Origin: Planctomycetota bacterium
GTDB taxonomy: Bacteria; Planctomycetota; UBA1135; UBA2386
NCBI GenBank assembly: GCA_016793305.1
Contig: JAEUHU010000029.1
Span: 1 to 40,653, forward strand
Length of the DNA: 40,653 bases
Reading direction: 5' to 3'
In this document: piece by piece, positions 16,427 to 24,602 of the stretch
Numbering within the stretch: the stretch's first letter is position 1
How the letters are laid out: each line of letters begins with the position of its first letter
Notes under the pieces: model-generated
What the model saw: the letters and a program-made list of their open reading frames with translations, nothing else
Database searches by the model: none
Told to the model about the DNA's origin: nothing
Position numbers and translations under genes: made by a program

Positions 16427-18199
16427 TCAGCCGTCGAGGCAGAGGCGCTTCAGCTTCTCGTAGAGGGTCGAGACGGCGATGCCCAGCAGCTGAGCCGTCT
16501 TCTGGCGGTTGCCGCCGGTTCGCTGCAGCACGTCGAGGATGTGCTGGCGTTCGAGCTCCTCCAGTGTCGCGATCGGCGTGCTCTCGGGAGTGTCTGTCCC
16601 GGAGCCGAAGCCGGGCGGCAGGTGGCGCGGAGCGATCGGATGGTTGCCGGCCTGCGCGGTCGCCGACTCGAGCACGAGGCGCAGCTCGCGCAGATTGCCG
16701 GGCCAGCTGTGGTCGGCGAGCAGGCGCTTCGCTCGATCGGTCAGCAGGCGCGGCGAGCCGTCGGGGTTGCTGCCCATCTCGGACAGGTAGAGTTCGGCGA
16801 GCGACAGCACGTCCCGGCGGTCACTGCGCAGCGGCGGCACGTCGATGCGGTGGGGCTCCAGCCACTCGTACAACGTGCGGTCGAGCTGTTCGGGCTGGGC
16901 GGTCGCCGTCGCCACGACCAGCACTGGTGGCGCCGTCTCGTCGGGGCTCACCGAGGCCAGGGCCTCCACGAGGCGCTGCTGCAGCGCGGTCGTCAGATGG
17001 TCCACCCGATCCAGGAACAAGGTGCCCCCGCGCGTCTTGGCGAGCAACCCGCCGGGATCTCGCGCGTCGCCGAACAGATCGCGTTCGTGGCGGACGGCGG
17101 GCACGTGCGCTGCGCACCAGGGAGTGAACACCGCCTGGCGGCGCATTCCTTCGGCGTGCAGGTAACGAGCGAGGTCCTCGCGTTCGGTGCCTTCTTCGCC
17201 GACCAGCCACAGCGGCTCCGGGCTGCTGGCGCGGTTGCGCAGCTCGCTGCGGATCGACTGCAGGCGGTTGCTCAGCAGCAGCGCGTTGTGGGTGGCAGTG
17301 CCGTGGAAGCGCAGGCGCTTCACTTCGTCGCGGAGGCGCAGCCGTTCGGTCGTCTCCTGCAGCCGATGCCAGACGACGTTGCCGAGCGACTGGGCCAGGC
17401 GCAGCAGATCCTGGCCGTCCGGCGCGTCGGGCATCGGCCCTTGCAGCACCATCAACCCTTCGCCGTTGCGGCCGAGCGGCGTCAGCAGGCGGTCGATCTC
17501 GCGGCCTTGCTCGCGGGTCGTGACGATGTGTGGGCGAGCGATGCGCCGTGCCTCGCGCAGCACCGATTCGGGCAGGTGCGTCGCAGTGGCCTCGCCTGGC
17601 GGGGTGTGTGCGGCCAGCAGCTCGAGGCTGCCGCCGTTCGAGAACCGACCGACGAAGCCGGCCCGCCGCATGGTCAGGTTGCGCGCCAGGTCGAGCAGGG
17701 GTTCGGCGGCGTCGCGCAGGTCGCCGAGGTCGGCGAACGTCCACTCGATGCGATCCAGCACCTGCACCGCCGCGGCGGCGGCGGAATGTGCGGTTGCGGT
17801 TGGGTGCTCGTCGTCCGAGATCTGCCGCGACAACACCACGGTCTGGTGGTCGTTGGTGACCACGGGGGTGGCCTGTTCGCGCCGCTCGAGGATCAGGCGC
17901 GTCAGGCCGATCTCGAGCACCTGACCCGGGCGGAGCACCCCTTGGCGGAGCGGCTTGCCGTCGAGCACTGCTGGGTTGCTGCCGAGGTCGCGGAAGCGCA
18001 GTTGGCCGTCGACCCATTCGAGGTGCAGGTGCTTGCGGCTGACCGTCGGATCGCGCAGCACGATCGTGCAATCCTGCCCGCGTCCGACGGTCCAGCGGTC
18101 CCCGCGGAGGGTGATCGTGCGAACCGTGCCATCGCCGAGGATCAGCAGCCGGAAGTCGGCCGGCGTTGGGTTCCCTGGTGGTGGCGCGGACTCGGTCAT
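16427..18199 (-). CDS. FHA-domain, sigma-54-activator-like regulator with degenerate AAA+ site
   Basis: This 590-residue protein begins with an FHA phosphothreonine-binding domain (about residues 15-105; VGRGQ, TVSRKHLHLEW, DLGSNP). A GAF-like region follows (about 140-290). The AAA+ module is related to bacterial enhancer-binding proteins, and a Fis-type helix-turn-helix closes the protein (GGNRQKTAQLLGIAVSTLYEKLKRL). The AAA+ site is broken. Walker A reads GEEGTERE (334-341) with Arg340 for Lys, Walker B reads LFLDRV with Arg398 after Asp397, and the sigma-54-contacting GAFTGA loop is absent (FGDARDPGGLLAKTRGG). It keeps the DNA-binding end and the phosphopeptide sensor, so it may act as an ATP-independent repressor or scaffold. 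ATG at 18197-18199 precedes the FHA domain. It diverges from the DUF1444-like gene. Confidence 0.88.
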   Translation of the reverse strand: MTESAPPPGNPTPADFRLLILGDGTVRTITLRGDRWTVGRGQDCTIVLRDPTVSRKHLHLEWVDGQLRFRDLGSNPAVLDGKPLRQGVLRPGQVLEIGLTRLILERREQATPVVTNDHQTVVLSRQISDDEHPTATAHSAAAAAVQVLDRIEWTFADLGDLRDAAEPLLDLARNLTMRRAGFVGRFSNGGSLELLAAHTPPGEATATHLPESVLREARRIARPHIVTTREQGREIDRLLTPLGRNGEGLMVLQGPMPDAPDGQDLLRLAQSLGNVVWHRLQETTERLRLRDEVKRLRFHGTATHNALLLSNRLQSIRSELRNRASSPEPLWLVGEEGTEREDLARYLHAEGMRRQAVFTPWCAAHVPAVRHERDLFGDARDPGGLLAKTRGGTLFLDRVDHLTTALQQRLVEALASVSPDETAPPVLVVATATAQPEQLDRTLYEWLEPHRIDVPPLRSDRRDVLSLAELYLSEMGSNPDGSPRLLTDRAKRLLADHSWPGNLRELRLVLESATAQAGNHPIAPRHLPPGFGSGTDTPESTPIATLEELERQHILDVLQRTGGNRQKTAQLLGIAVSTLYEKLKRLCLDG

Positions 18200-18221
18200 G
18201 TTCCCGTCGCGAGTCTCCGGA

Positions 18222-18274
18222 AATCGGAGGGTCGTTGCAAGGGCTTCGTGAAGACGTCGAGAATCGGAGGGTCG
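18222..18274. repeat. Two copies of a 13-bp direct repeat, 40-bp period
   Basis: The 13-mer AATCGGAGGGTCG occurs perfectly at 18222-18234 and again at 18262-18274, exactly 40 bp apart start to start, which is about four helical turns. Both copies lie 23-75 bp upstream of the FHA-regulator start codon in the intergenic region shared with the divergent DUF1444-like gene. Same-face direct repeats in this position fit an operator bound by a dimer or by cooperating dimers, perhaps the neighbouring regulator itself. Binding is inference. Confidence 0.6.
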
Positions 18275-18426
18275 AGGTTGCGCTCGCCGATGCGGCACAT
18301 ACTCTCCCACCGCGGGTCGAACACGGAGTCGAGTTTTCGTCGCGGGCAACTCCCCCAGTTGGATGCCACCGGTCTGGATTCCCAGTTCGGGTTCCACCGG
18401 CTCGGCGCACATCTCGCCTTCAGCCA

Positions 18427-18448
18427 TGGTATCGAGGCGCCGATACCA
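18427..18448 (+). promoter_or_regulatory. 8-bp perfect inverted repeat abutting the DUF1444-like start codon
   Basis: TGGTATCG (18427-18434) and CGATACCA (18441-18448) are perfect reverse complements around a 6-bp loop. The right arm ends six bases before the ATG at 18455, in the place a Shine-Dalgarno sequence would occupy, and no other ribosome-binding site is visible. It may be an RNA hairpin that limits translation of the DUF1444-like gene, or a DNA operator. Confidence 0.5.
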
Positions 18449-18454
18449 CGATCC

Positions 18455-19321
18455 ATGTGGCTCTGGGTCGTGCTCGGCTGGTGCGTCTGTGCGGTCGGTG
18501 CAGCGGTCGTGCATCACCGCGTGCGTCGTGTCGAGCAGCCGTTCTCCCCGGAAGTCGCGGCGTTCCTGTTGCGCTTCGAGAACGAGCTGGCCGAATCGCA
18601 CCCGCAGGTCGACTACCTGGGCCTGCTGCCGGATCGCTTCGCCTGCCTGTTGCGGGTCGACGGCCAGGAGACGGTCGTCGGGCTGCACGAGGCGTTCCGC
18701 CACGCGGAAGCGTTCCCCGACGCCTTCTCACGCATGGTTGCGCGACTGTTGGCCGACGTGCGCGAGATCGGGCTGAGCCACGTCGAGGATGTCGACTTCG
18801 CGGCCGCCGCGACGCAGCTGCTGCCGCAGGTTCGGCATCGGGACTGGCTCGCCGCGCGCGGCGCCTTCGGCGACTCGGGGCTCGTGCACACGCCGCTGAA
18901 CGACGAACTGGTGGTCGTCTACGTGATCGACACCACGAGCAGCATGACGTTCGTGTGCCGCGAGCATCAGAAGCGCTGGCGCAAGTCCGTCGAGGATCTG
19001 CACCGGCTCGCGCTCGGCAACTTGGCGCGGCGGGGTGCTGCCGGCCTCACACAGCGGCCGCGCGACGAGGCGACGGTGCTGCAGACCGGCGATGGCTATG
19101 ACGCCGCGCGGGTCCTGCTGCTGGAGGCGCAGGAGGGCCTGCTGGTCGCTGTGCCGGATCGTGACACGCTGTGGGTCGGTCCCGAGCAGGGCCAGGATCT
19201 CGCGAGCCTGATGGCGACCACCGCCGAACTCGCCGAGCAGGCACCACACCCCGTCTCGTCGCAGGTCTACCGGGTCAAGGACGGCCAGCTCGCACCGCTG
19301 CCAGCTCGTTCGGAATCGTGA
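18455..19321 (+). CDS. DUF1444 (YtpQ-like) family protein with N-terminal membrane segment
   Basis: This 288-residue protein opens with a single hydrophobic segment (MWLWVVLGWCVCAVGAAVV), probably an anchor. The remainder resembles DUF1444/YtpQ proteins, including LPDRFACLLRVDG, LLPQVRHRDWL, and the distinctive PLNDELVVVYVIDTTSSMTFV followed by a Leu-rich helix. Family function is unknown. The ATG at 18455 is the only plausible start in frame and is preceded by an 8-bp inverted repeat. It is divergent from the FHA-regulator gene, and its last 47 bp overlap the end of the convergent gene on the other strand. Assignment is by motif memory and would need a profile search. Confidence 0.7.
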   Translation: MWLWVVLGWCVCAVGAAVVHHRVRRVEQPFSPEVAAFLLRFENELAESHPQVDYLGLLPDRFACLLRVDGQETVVGLHEAFRHAEAFPDAFSRMVARLLADVREIGLSHVEDVDFAAAATQLLPQVRHRDWLAARGAFGDSGLVHTPLNDELVVVYVIDTTSSMTFVCREHQKRWRKSVEDLHRLALGNLARRGAAGLTQRPRDEATVLQTGDGYDAARVLLLEAQEGLLVAVPDRDTLWVGPEQGQDLASLMATTAELAEQAPHPVSSQVYRVKDGQLAPLPARSES

Positions 19322-20096
19322 TCGGCCCGGCGGCCGGCACGTCGAAGGTCAAGGGTGCCTTCGCCGACAGGGGCGCGCCGAGTTCGTAGCGCCCAGCGCC
19401 GAGCAGTACCCTGGTCACGGTGCCGCGGCGCAGGAACAGTCCGCTGCTGGCGTGGTGCATCGGCAACCAGCGAGGATCGTCACTGCGGCGCAGCTGCAGC
19501 GGTCCTGCCGAGGGCGCGTTCGCTGGCAGTTGCAGCTCGACCTCGGCGAGGGCTACCGGGAAGCGCACCGGCGTGGCGCCGACCTGGCTGGCCGGGACGG
19601 TCATCCGAGCCAGATGGGCGTGCTGGGCGAAGGGCTCGCGTTGCGCCAACACGACGACCCGATCGCCGGCGGCGAACACGGGCACGCGCACGACGAAGCC
19701 GGTGGCCGTGCGTTCGCAGCGATCCAAGGGCGTCCACTGGAACTCCGAGCCGTCGAGGGCCAGGAACGACGCGCAGCCGGCTTCGGCGCCGAGCAGCGAC
19801 GCGCCGCTCACCTGCAGCTCGACGGCCAGGATCCCTGGTCGCCGTTCTCCGCTTGGCTGGCTGGCTTCGACCGCCGTTCGTGCGAAGTCGGGGCTCGTGG
19901 TCAGTCGTTCCGGCTTGGGCAGTTGTCCGATCGCGACCGGGGGCACGGCTTGGAACGGGTGGTCGGGCACCCGGGTGCGCAGGCCGACCACGCCAGCGTA
20001 GAGCATCGTGCCGGCGGCCAGCGCCAGCAGCAGGGCGAGCAAGAGATAGGCGAAGGGGCGGATGGTCGGAGCTCCTCGGGGCGGCCAGTCTAGCAC
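19275..20096 (-). CDS. Unrecognised membrane-anchored extracytoplasmic protein
   Basis: This 273-residue protein has one hydrophobic segment (about residues 15-38, FAYLLLALLLALAAGTMLYAGVV). The Ala/Val-rich remainder looks like a beta-sandwich, with alternating hydrophobic strands (GILAVELQVSGASLL, FVVRVPVFAAGDRVVVLAQ, FPVALAEVELQLP). No family was recognised, although the style resembles the carboxypeptidase-regulatory-like modules of the gene 36 bp upstream, with which it may be co-transcribed. The start is uncertain. The reported start is GTG at 20094-20096, with no obvious ribosome-binding site. A GAGGAG sequence stands about nine bases before an in-frame ATC at 20061-20063, which would be a rare start. 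The 3' end overlaps the convergent DUF1444-like gene by 47 bp. Confidence 0.65.
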   Translation of the reverse strand: MLDWPPRGAPTIRPFAYLLLALLLALAAGTMLYAGVVGLRTRVPDHPFQAVPPVAIGQLPKPERLTTSPDFARTAVEASQPSGERRPGILAVELQVSGASLLGAEAGCASFLALDGSEFQWTPLDRCERTATGFVVRVPVFAAGDRVVVLAQREPFAQHAHLARMTVPASQVGATPVRFPVALAEVELQLPANAPSAGPLQLRRSDDPRWLPMHHASSGLFLRRGTVTRVLLGAGRYELGAPLSAKAPLTFDVPAAGPITIPNELAAVRAGRP

Positions 20097-20132
20097 TGCG
20101 CGTGGCCGATCCCGAGCCGCCGCTGCATGGCC

Positions 20133-23120
20133 TCAGCGGTTGCCGGTCGGCGGGCGCGGCGTCGGCTCGGCGGCCGGCTTGCCGGCGGTCAGCTGGACCT
20201 TCTGATCGCCCGACAGGGTGATCGGCTGGGCCACTTGCTCGCGGTTGCGCACCGTCAGCAGCAGGAGGTGGCGGCCCGGCGCGATCGCGTCGAAGCGGAA
20301 CGAACCGTCTTGCAGGCGGGCGCTGAAGCTGCGGTTCTGCCGCAGCCACTCGGCCAGGTTCTCCGGCATCTGCTCGAGGCCGGGCAGCAGCTGCACCCGG
20401 CCGACGAGGTCTGCAGCGTTCACCCCGTCGGCGACCACCGTTCCCTCGATGGTGCAGGTTTGGACGTGGATCGCGACTTCGGCCACTGCGTCGGCGAACA
20501 CCTGGATCGCCTGTTCGTGCAGTGCGCCGCCGCGGGGGCTGGACGTGACGCGCAGCTGGTAGCTGCCGGCCGGCACCTTCTCGACCTTGAACTGGCCGGT
20601 CGCCGACACCAGTCCACCCAGGTTGCGATTGCCCATGCCGCCGAAGCCGCCGCGACCGCGGCCACCGCCGGGGGCGGCCTGGCCGGCATCGCCTTCTGCC
20701 ACGAGTTCGATCATCAGGCCTTCTGCCGGCCGCCCGTTGTTGGTCACGCTGCCTTGCACGGTGCCGAGCTGTGGCCGTGTCACCGTCAGGTCGAGGCGGG
20801 TCTCCTGGCCACCGGTGACGACCGCGTCCGCGGGCAGCTGGCCAGCCAGGAACTGCGGCATCAGTTCGCGCATCAGGTCCTGCGGGGCCCCGATCCAGCT
20901 GCGTACCAGGTACTCGCCGGGTGCGAGGTTCTCGAGGCGGTAACTGCCGTCGGCCGCGACCTCGGCGCTGGCGAACGGTCCATTGCCGCCGCCGCCACCA
21001 CCGCCGCCGCCCTGGCGGCCGCGGCCCATCATCGCGCCGAGCCCCTGCCCGAGCGGCACCGCGGCGACCCGCGCCGTAGCGATCTCTGCGTCGCCGAGCC
21101 CGCGCACCTTGCCGGTGATGCTGCCGAGCGCGCCGAGGCGCAACTCGACGGCGGAGCGATCGGCGGCCAGCTCGAACGGTTCGGTGCGAGCGTCGGCGTG
21201 GCCGCGGGCCTGGGCCTCGAGCCGGTAGGTGCCAAGAGGCACATGCTTGAACACGAAGGCCCCGTCGTCGTCCGTGGTGGCCTCGAGCTGCAACTGCGTG
21301 CCCATGGCCATGCGCTGGAACTCGCGTGCCATGCCGCCGAAGTCCTGGGGCTGGTTGCCGCCGCCGTTGCGGCCGCGACCGCCCAGACCGTTGTCGAGGG
21401 CCGACGGTGTGCGCAGCTGGACCCGGGCACCAGCGACGGCATTTCCGTCCTGGTCGACGACCGCGCCCGACACGAAGAAACCGCCGTGCAGCATCACCTG
21501 CAGTTCGGGGGCGCGCAGGCCGGCGCGGACCTCGAGCTCCGCCGAGCGGTAGCGTGCGTGGTCCGGCGACTGCACCTGCACTTCGTAGATGCCTTCCTGC
21601 AGCCCCGTCGCCTGGAACCGGCCGTCGGCGTGCTTGGTCGGACGGTCGAGCTCGTTGCCACCTCGTCCGCCCTGGCCGTCGTCTGGTCCTCGGCCGCCCC
21701 CCTGGCCGCCGTCCTGACCGGGCCGGCCGCCGCCCGGTCGCGCGCCTGCGAACTGCTCACGCAGGCTGCCCAGCTGCTGGCGCAGCTGCGCGCGTTCCTC
21801 CTCGCCGAGGTTCGGATCGCGCATGCGCTCCATCAACGCGCCGACATCGACGTCGGCCTGGCCTGGGGCAGGGAGACCGCGCAGGCGCACGGCACGGAAC
21901 GCGAACAAGGTCACCAGCTCGCCGTCGCCGTCCTTGACCACGCCGTCGATGCGCAGGCCGTCCTGCATGGTCAGCTCCAGCGGTCGGCCGAGCTTCGGAT
22001 CGATCGCTTCGACCCGCAGGTGCAGGTAGCCGTTGGCGTCGACATCGAGTCGCATCGCGGCTCCCGGCAAGTGCTCCAGGAAGAACTGCCCCTTCTCGTC
22101 GGTGGTGGTGCGGTGTTCGCGGCCGCCGCCAGGGTTGGCGCCGGGACCGCCTCGTCCGCCGTTGCCGCCGCGCGGCGGCCCGTCGTTGCCGGCACCGTTC
22201 GGGCGGCCGCCTTCGGAACGCATCGCCACGTTGGCCTTGGCGATCGGTTCGCCGCGCTCGTTGCGCACGGTGCCCGACACCTCGTAGCCCGGGCCGAGCC
22301 GGATGTCGGCCACCTCGACCACGCGGTCCTCTTCGACCACGAACGTCGCCGAGCGCCCTTCGGTGTGCATCTTCGCGACCGCGGTCAGCGACCAGTCCCC
22401 GTTCGCCGCGTGCGGCCGCCGGTAGAAGCCGTTGTTGTCGGTGGTGATCGGCGGCGTCGTGCGATCCCGATCGCGCGCGAAGCGTTGCGGGTTGCCGTTC
22501 TCCGGTTGCAGGCGCAGCTCGGCGTTGGCGATGCCGTTGCCGTCGAGGTCGGTGACCCGGCCGCGCACCTCGCCGCCGTTGCCGAGCATCAGGTCGCCGA
22601 GATCCACTTCGGCCGTGACGGTGCCGACGTCCTTGTCGAACGTGCCCGGCGCGAAGTGCTCGTGGGCGACCTGCAGGTTCACGCGCAGGTTGCGGAAGGT
22701 CTGGCCCTGGAAGGCGAACCGCCCGGACGCGTCGGTCGTCACCGGGTCGGGCACCCGGCGCTGCCGGTTCTGCCCGCCGCCGCGAGGCCCACCGCGGCCG
22801 AAGTCGAGCCACACGGTGGCGTTGGGGACGCCGTGCGACGACTTGTCGACCACCCGGCCGCGTAGCAAGACTTCGGTGCGTTCGTCCGCGGGGCCCGCAC
22901 CGCCGCCACCGAGCTCGGCGGCCGAGCGCTCGCTGGCCAGGTCCCCCTCGCTGGTCTCGACCGATGCGGCAGGCGTCGGGTCCACCAGATCCTCTTCGTC
23001 CGCCGAACTCCATCGCCCGATGGGCACCGCCGGGTCGGCGAGCAGCTGCGGGATGGCGATCGCGCCGGCGACGAGCAGCAAGGCGGCAGCAGCGAGGAGC
23101 AGGAGTTGGTTCTTGTGCAT
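20133..23120 (-). CDS. Secreted multi-module carboxypeptidase-regulatory-like protein
   Basis: This 995-residue protein starts with a signal or anchor segment (NQLLLLAAAALLLVAGAIAI). It then carries about eight Ig-like carboxypeptidase-regulatory-type modules. Their first strands can be followed by eye: LLRGRVVDKSSHGVPNA, VRGRVTDLDGNGIANA, VSGTVRNERGEPIAKA, IDGVVKDGDGELVTL, VSGAVVDQDGNAVAGA, ITGKVRGLGDAEIATA, VQGSVTNNGRPAEGL and IEGTVVADGVNAADL. Long Gly/Arg/Asn/Gln-rich loops are inserted between strands, including a nine-Gly run. Such arrays are common in planctomycete surface proteins and are thought to be structural or adhesive. I place the start at ATG 23118-23120. The frame is open to 23255, but the extra residues precede the signal segment. 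It lies 141 bp downstream of the propeller-like pair on the same strand, so co-transcription is possible but not shown. Confidence 0.85.
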   Translation of the reverse strand: MHKNQLLLLAAAALLLVAGAIAIPQLLADPAVPIGRWSSADEEDLVDPTPAASVETSEGDLASERSAAELGGGGAGPADERTEVLLRGRVVDKSSHGVPNATVWLDFGRGGPRGGGQNRQRRVPDPVTTDASGRFAFQGQTFRNLRVNLQVAHEHFAPGTFDKDVGTVTAEVDLGDLMLGNGGEVRGRVTDLDGNGIANAELRLQPENGNPQRFARDRDRTTPPITTDNNGFYRRPHAANGDWSLTAVAKMHTEGRSATFVVEEDRVVEVADIRLGPGYEVSGTVRNERGEPIAKANVAMRSEGGRPNGAGNDGPPRGGNGGRGGPGANPGGGREHRTTTDEKGQFFLEHLPGAAMRLDVDANGYLHLRVEAIDPKLGRPLELTMQDGLRIDGVVKDGDGELVTLFAFRAVRLRGLPAPGQADVDVGALMERMRDPNLGEEERAQLRQQLGSLREQFAGARPGGGRPGQDGGQGGGRGPDDGQGGRGGNELDRPTKHADGRFQATGLQEGIYEVQVQSPDHARYRSAELEVRAGLRAPELQVMLHGGFFVSGAVVDQDGNAVAGARVQLRTPSALDNGLGGRGRNGGGNQPQDFGGMAREFQRMAMGTQLQLEATTDDDGAFVFKHVPLGTYRLEAQARGHADARTEPFELAADRSAVELRLGALGSITGKVRGLGDAEIATARVAAVPLGQGLGAMMGRGRQGGGGGGGGGNGPFASAEVAADGSYRLENLAPGEYLVRSWIGAPQDLMRELMPQFLAGQLPADAVVTGGQETRLDLTVTRPQLGTVQGSVTNNGRPAEGLMIELVAEGDAGQAAPGGGRGRGGFGGMGNRNLGGLVSATGQFKVEKVPAGSYQLRVTSSPRGGALHEQAIQVFADAVAEVAIHVQTCTIEGTVVADGVNAADLVGRVQLLPGLEQMPENLAEWLRQNRSFSARLQDGSFRFDAIAPGRHLLLLTVRNREQVAQPITLSGDQKVQLTAGKPAAEPTPRPPTGNR

Positions 23121-23261
23121 GCAGCGGATCCGGCGGGTGCCGAAAACGAGGGCGCCATTACGTCCATCGCACGGCAACGCCGACAGCCATGGCCTGTAAC
23201 AGCTTCGCACTGTGACCGGGCCGAGACGTTCGCCCGGGGCCAAGCGGTCTCGCAAGCAGGC

Positions 23262-24593
23262 TCAGGGGCCGACCAGGAACGGGCGTGGCGCCGTGGCACC
23301 GAGCACCCCGTCGGTCGAGACGAACCCTACTTGCACCAGGGCGGTGGGCAAGCCGACCAGCCCCGGGTTCGACGTGGCGAGGCTGATCGCCCCGGTGGCA
23401 TCGAGCTGCGCCAGCACTTCGACCGTCGTCGAGGCGAGCAGGCCAGCTTCCCACCACAGTGGCTGTTCGTAGCCACCGAGGAACATCGGCATCGGCCCGA
23501 CCGGGTTCTGCAGGTCGAACACCAGCAGCGCCATGCCGTTGGCCGGACCGCCGGTGACATCGAACGAGAACGGGCCGCTCGGCAGTGGCGATGGTCCGGA
23601 CAGGGCGACGGAAGCCTCCGCCGTGTCGACCGAGGACAGCAGGTTCGTGCTGCCGAAGTCGGTGCCGTGCACCAGCATCGCGCCGTTGCGTGGCTGGAAC
23701 GGTTCGAACACGCCGAAGCCGGCGCCGGGAACGAACTGCAGGGTCGCAGGGCTCACCGGGCTGCCCACGTAGTCGAGCAGTGGGGCGCCCAGCAAGGGCT
23801 GGGACGAGCCGACGTCGTGGATCTCGCGCACGTTGTTCTGCATCCAGTCGACGTAGAAGACGTCGCCGTCGTCGTCGACCGCCAAGTCGCTCGCGGCATC
23901 CAGGCCGCCGAGCACGAGCGCAGCGCTGTTCGCTCCGAGCACCACTTGGTTCGCGATCGCCTGGTCGATCGTCGCGCGTGGGAAACGCAGCAGTTCGGCG
24001 GTGCCGGGCGGGGTCGGGAAGGCGAGGCTCGAGGTTGCGTAGAGCACGTCGCCGTTCGCCAGCAACGCCACCGGACCCGAGGCGCCAGGCAAGCTCGCGA
24101 TCGACCGCCAGCTGCCGGTCGTGAGGTCGAGCGCGACCAGGTCGTTGTCGGGCGTGGCGAAGCCGCCGAGCTTGGCCGACAGCAGCGCCGTCTGCGGCGT
24201 CAGCAGCACGGCGTCGTAGTTGTACGGCACCGTCGCCAGCGGCGCGCTCGGTGCCGGGCCCGCGAGCGGCACCAGCCAGAGGTGGTTGTTGCTGTTCTCG
24301 CCGAACAGCACGTGCTGGCTGCCCACCGGAATCGTGAACGAGCCGAACACGAACGACGACAAGCCGAGCAACGTGCGCACCGGCTGGCCCGGAGCGTGCA
24401 GCTGCAGTTCGGTGCCCGTGCACAGCACGACGCCAGCCGACGTCTGCAGCACGGCACTGGCACCCGCAGGCAGCGGCGTGTTCGTCCGCAGGTAGCCGGC
24501 AGGGGCCTGCTGGGCGGTGAGCAACGCGGTGCCGAGCAGGATCGGCAGAAGGGTCGTGGCGCTGTGCGCGAGGCAAGAAGGCATGGGAGGCAT
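23262..24593 (-). CDS. Secreted propeller-like protein, paralogue of the upstream riboswitch-controlled gene
   Basis: This 443-residue protein begins with a signal peptide (TTLLPILLGTALLTAQQ). Blade-like repeats typical of beta-propellers follow, for example ASDLAVDDDGDVFYVDWMQ. The stretch LLRFPRATIDQAIANQVVLG matches LLRFPAAAVQAAIAGGTLSIG in the neighbouring gene, so the two are tandem paralogues. It ends with an about 90-residue module (LWWEAGLLASTTVEVLAQLD, then PGLVGLPTALVQVGFVS) like that of its paralogue. It begins nine bases after its upstream paralogue's stop and is therefore probably translated from the same cobalamin-riboswitch-controlled mRNA. ATGs at 24593 and 24584 are both possible starts. 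No enzyme motif is visible. It could bind a ligand such as a corrinoid at the cell surface, which is inference from context. Confidence 0.8.
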   Translation of the reverse strand: MPPMPSCLAHSATTLLPILLGTALLTAQQAPAGYLRTNTPLPAGASAVLQTSAGVVLCTGTELQLHAPGQPVRTLLGLSSFVFGSFTIPVGSQHVLFGENSNNHLWLVPLAGPAPSAPLATVPYNYDAVLLTPQTALLSAKLGGFATPDNDLVALDLTTGSWRSIASLPGASGPVALLANGDVLYATSSLAFPTPPGTAELLRFPRATIDQAIANQVVLGANSAALVLGGLDAASDLAVDDDGDVFYVDWMQNNVREIHDVGSSQPLLGAPLLDYVGSPVSPATLQFVPGAGFGVFEPFQPRNGAMLVHGTDFGSTNLLSSVDTAEASVALSGPSPLPSGPFSFDVTGGPANGMALLVFDLQNPVGPMPMFLGGYEQPLWWEAGLLASTTVEVLAQLDATGAISLATSNPGLVGLPTALVQVGFVSTDGVLGATAPRPFLVGP

Positions 24594-24602
24594 GGGTGCG
24601 GG

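Noticed and set aside
18196..18456. An 86-codon minus-strand frame overlapping the intergenic control region
   Set aside because: It overlaps the FHA-regulator start and both repeat elements, has no ribosome-binding site, and its Trp/Arg-rich product has no recognisable pattern.
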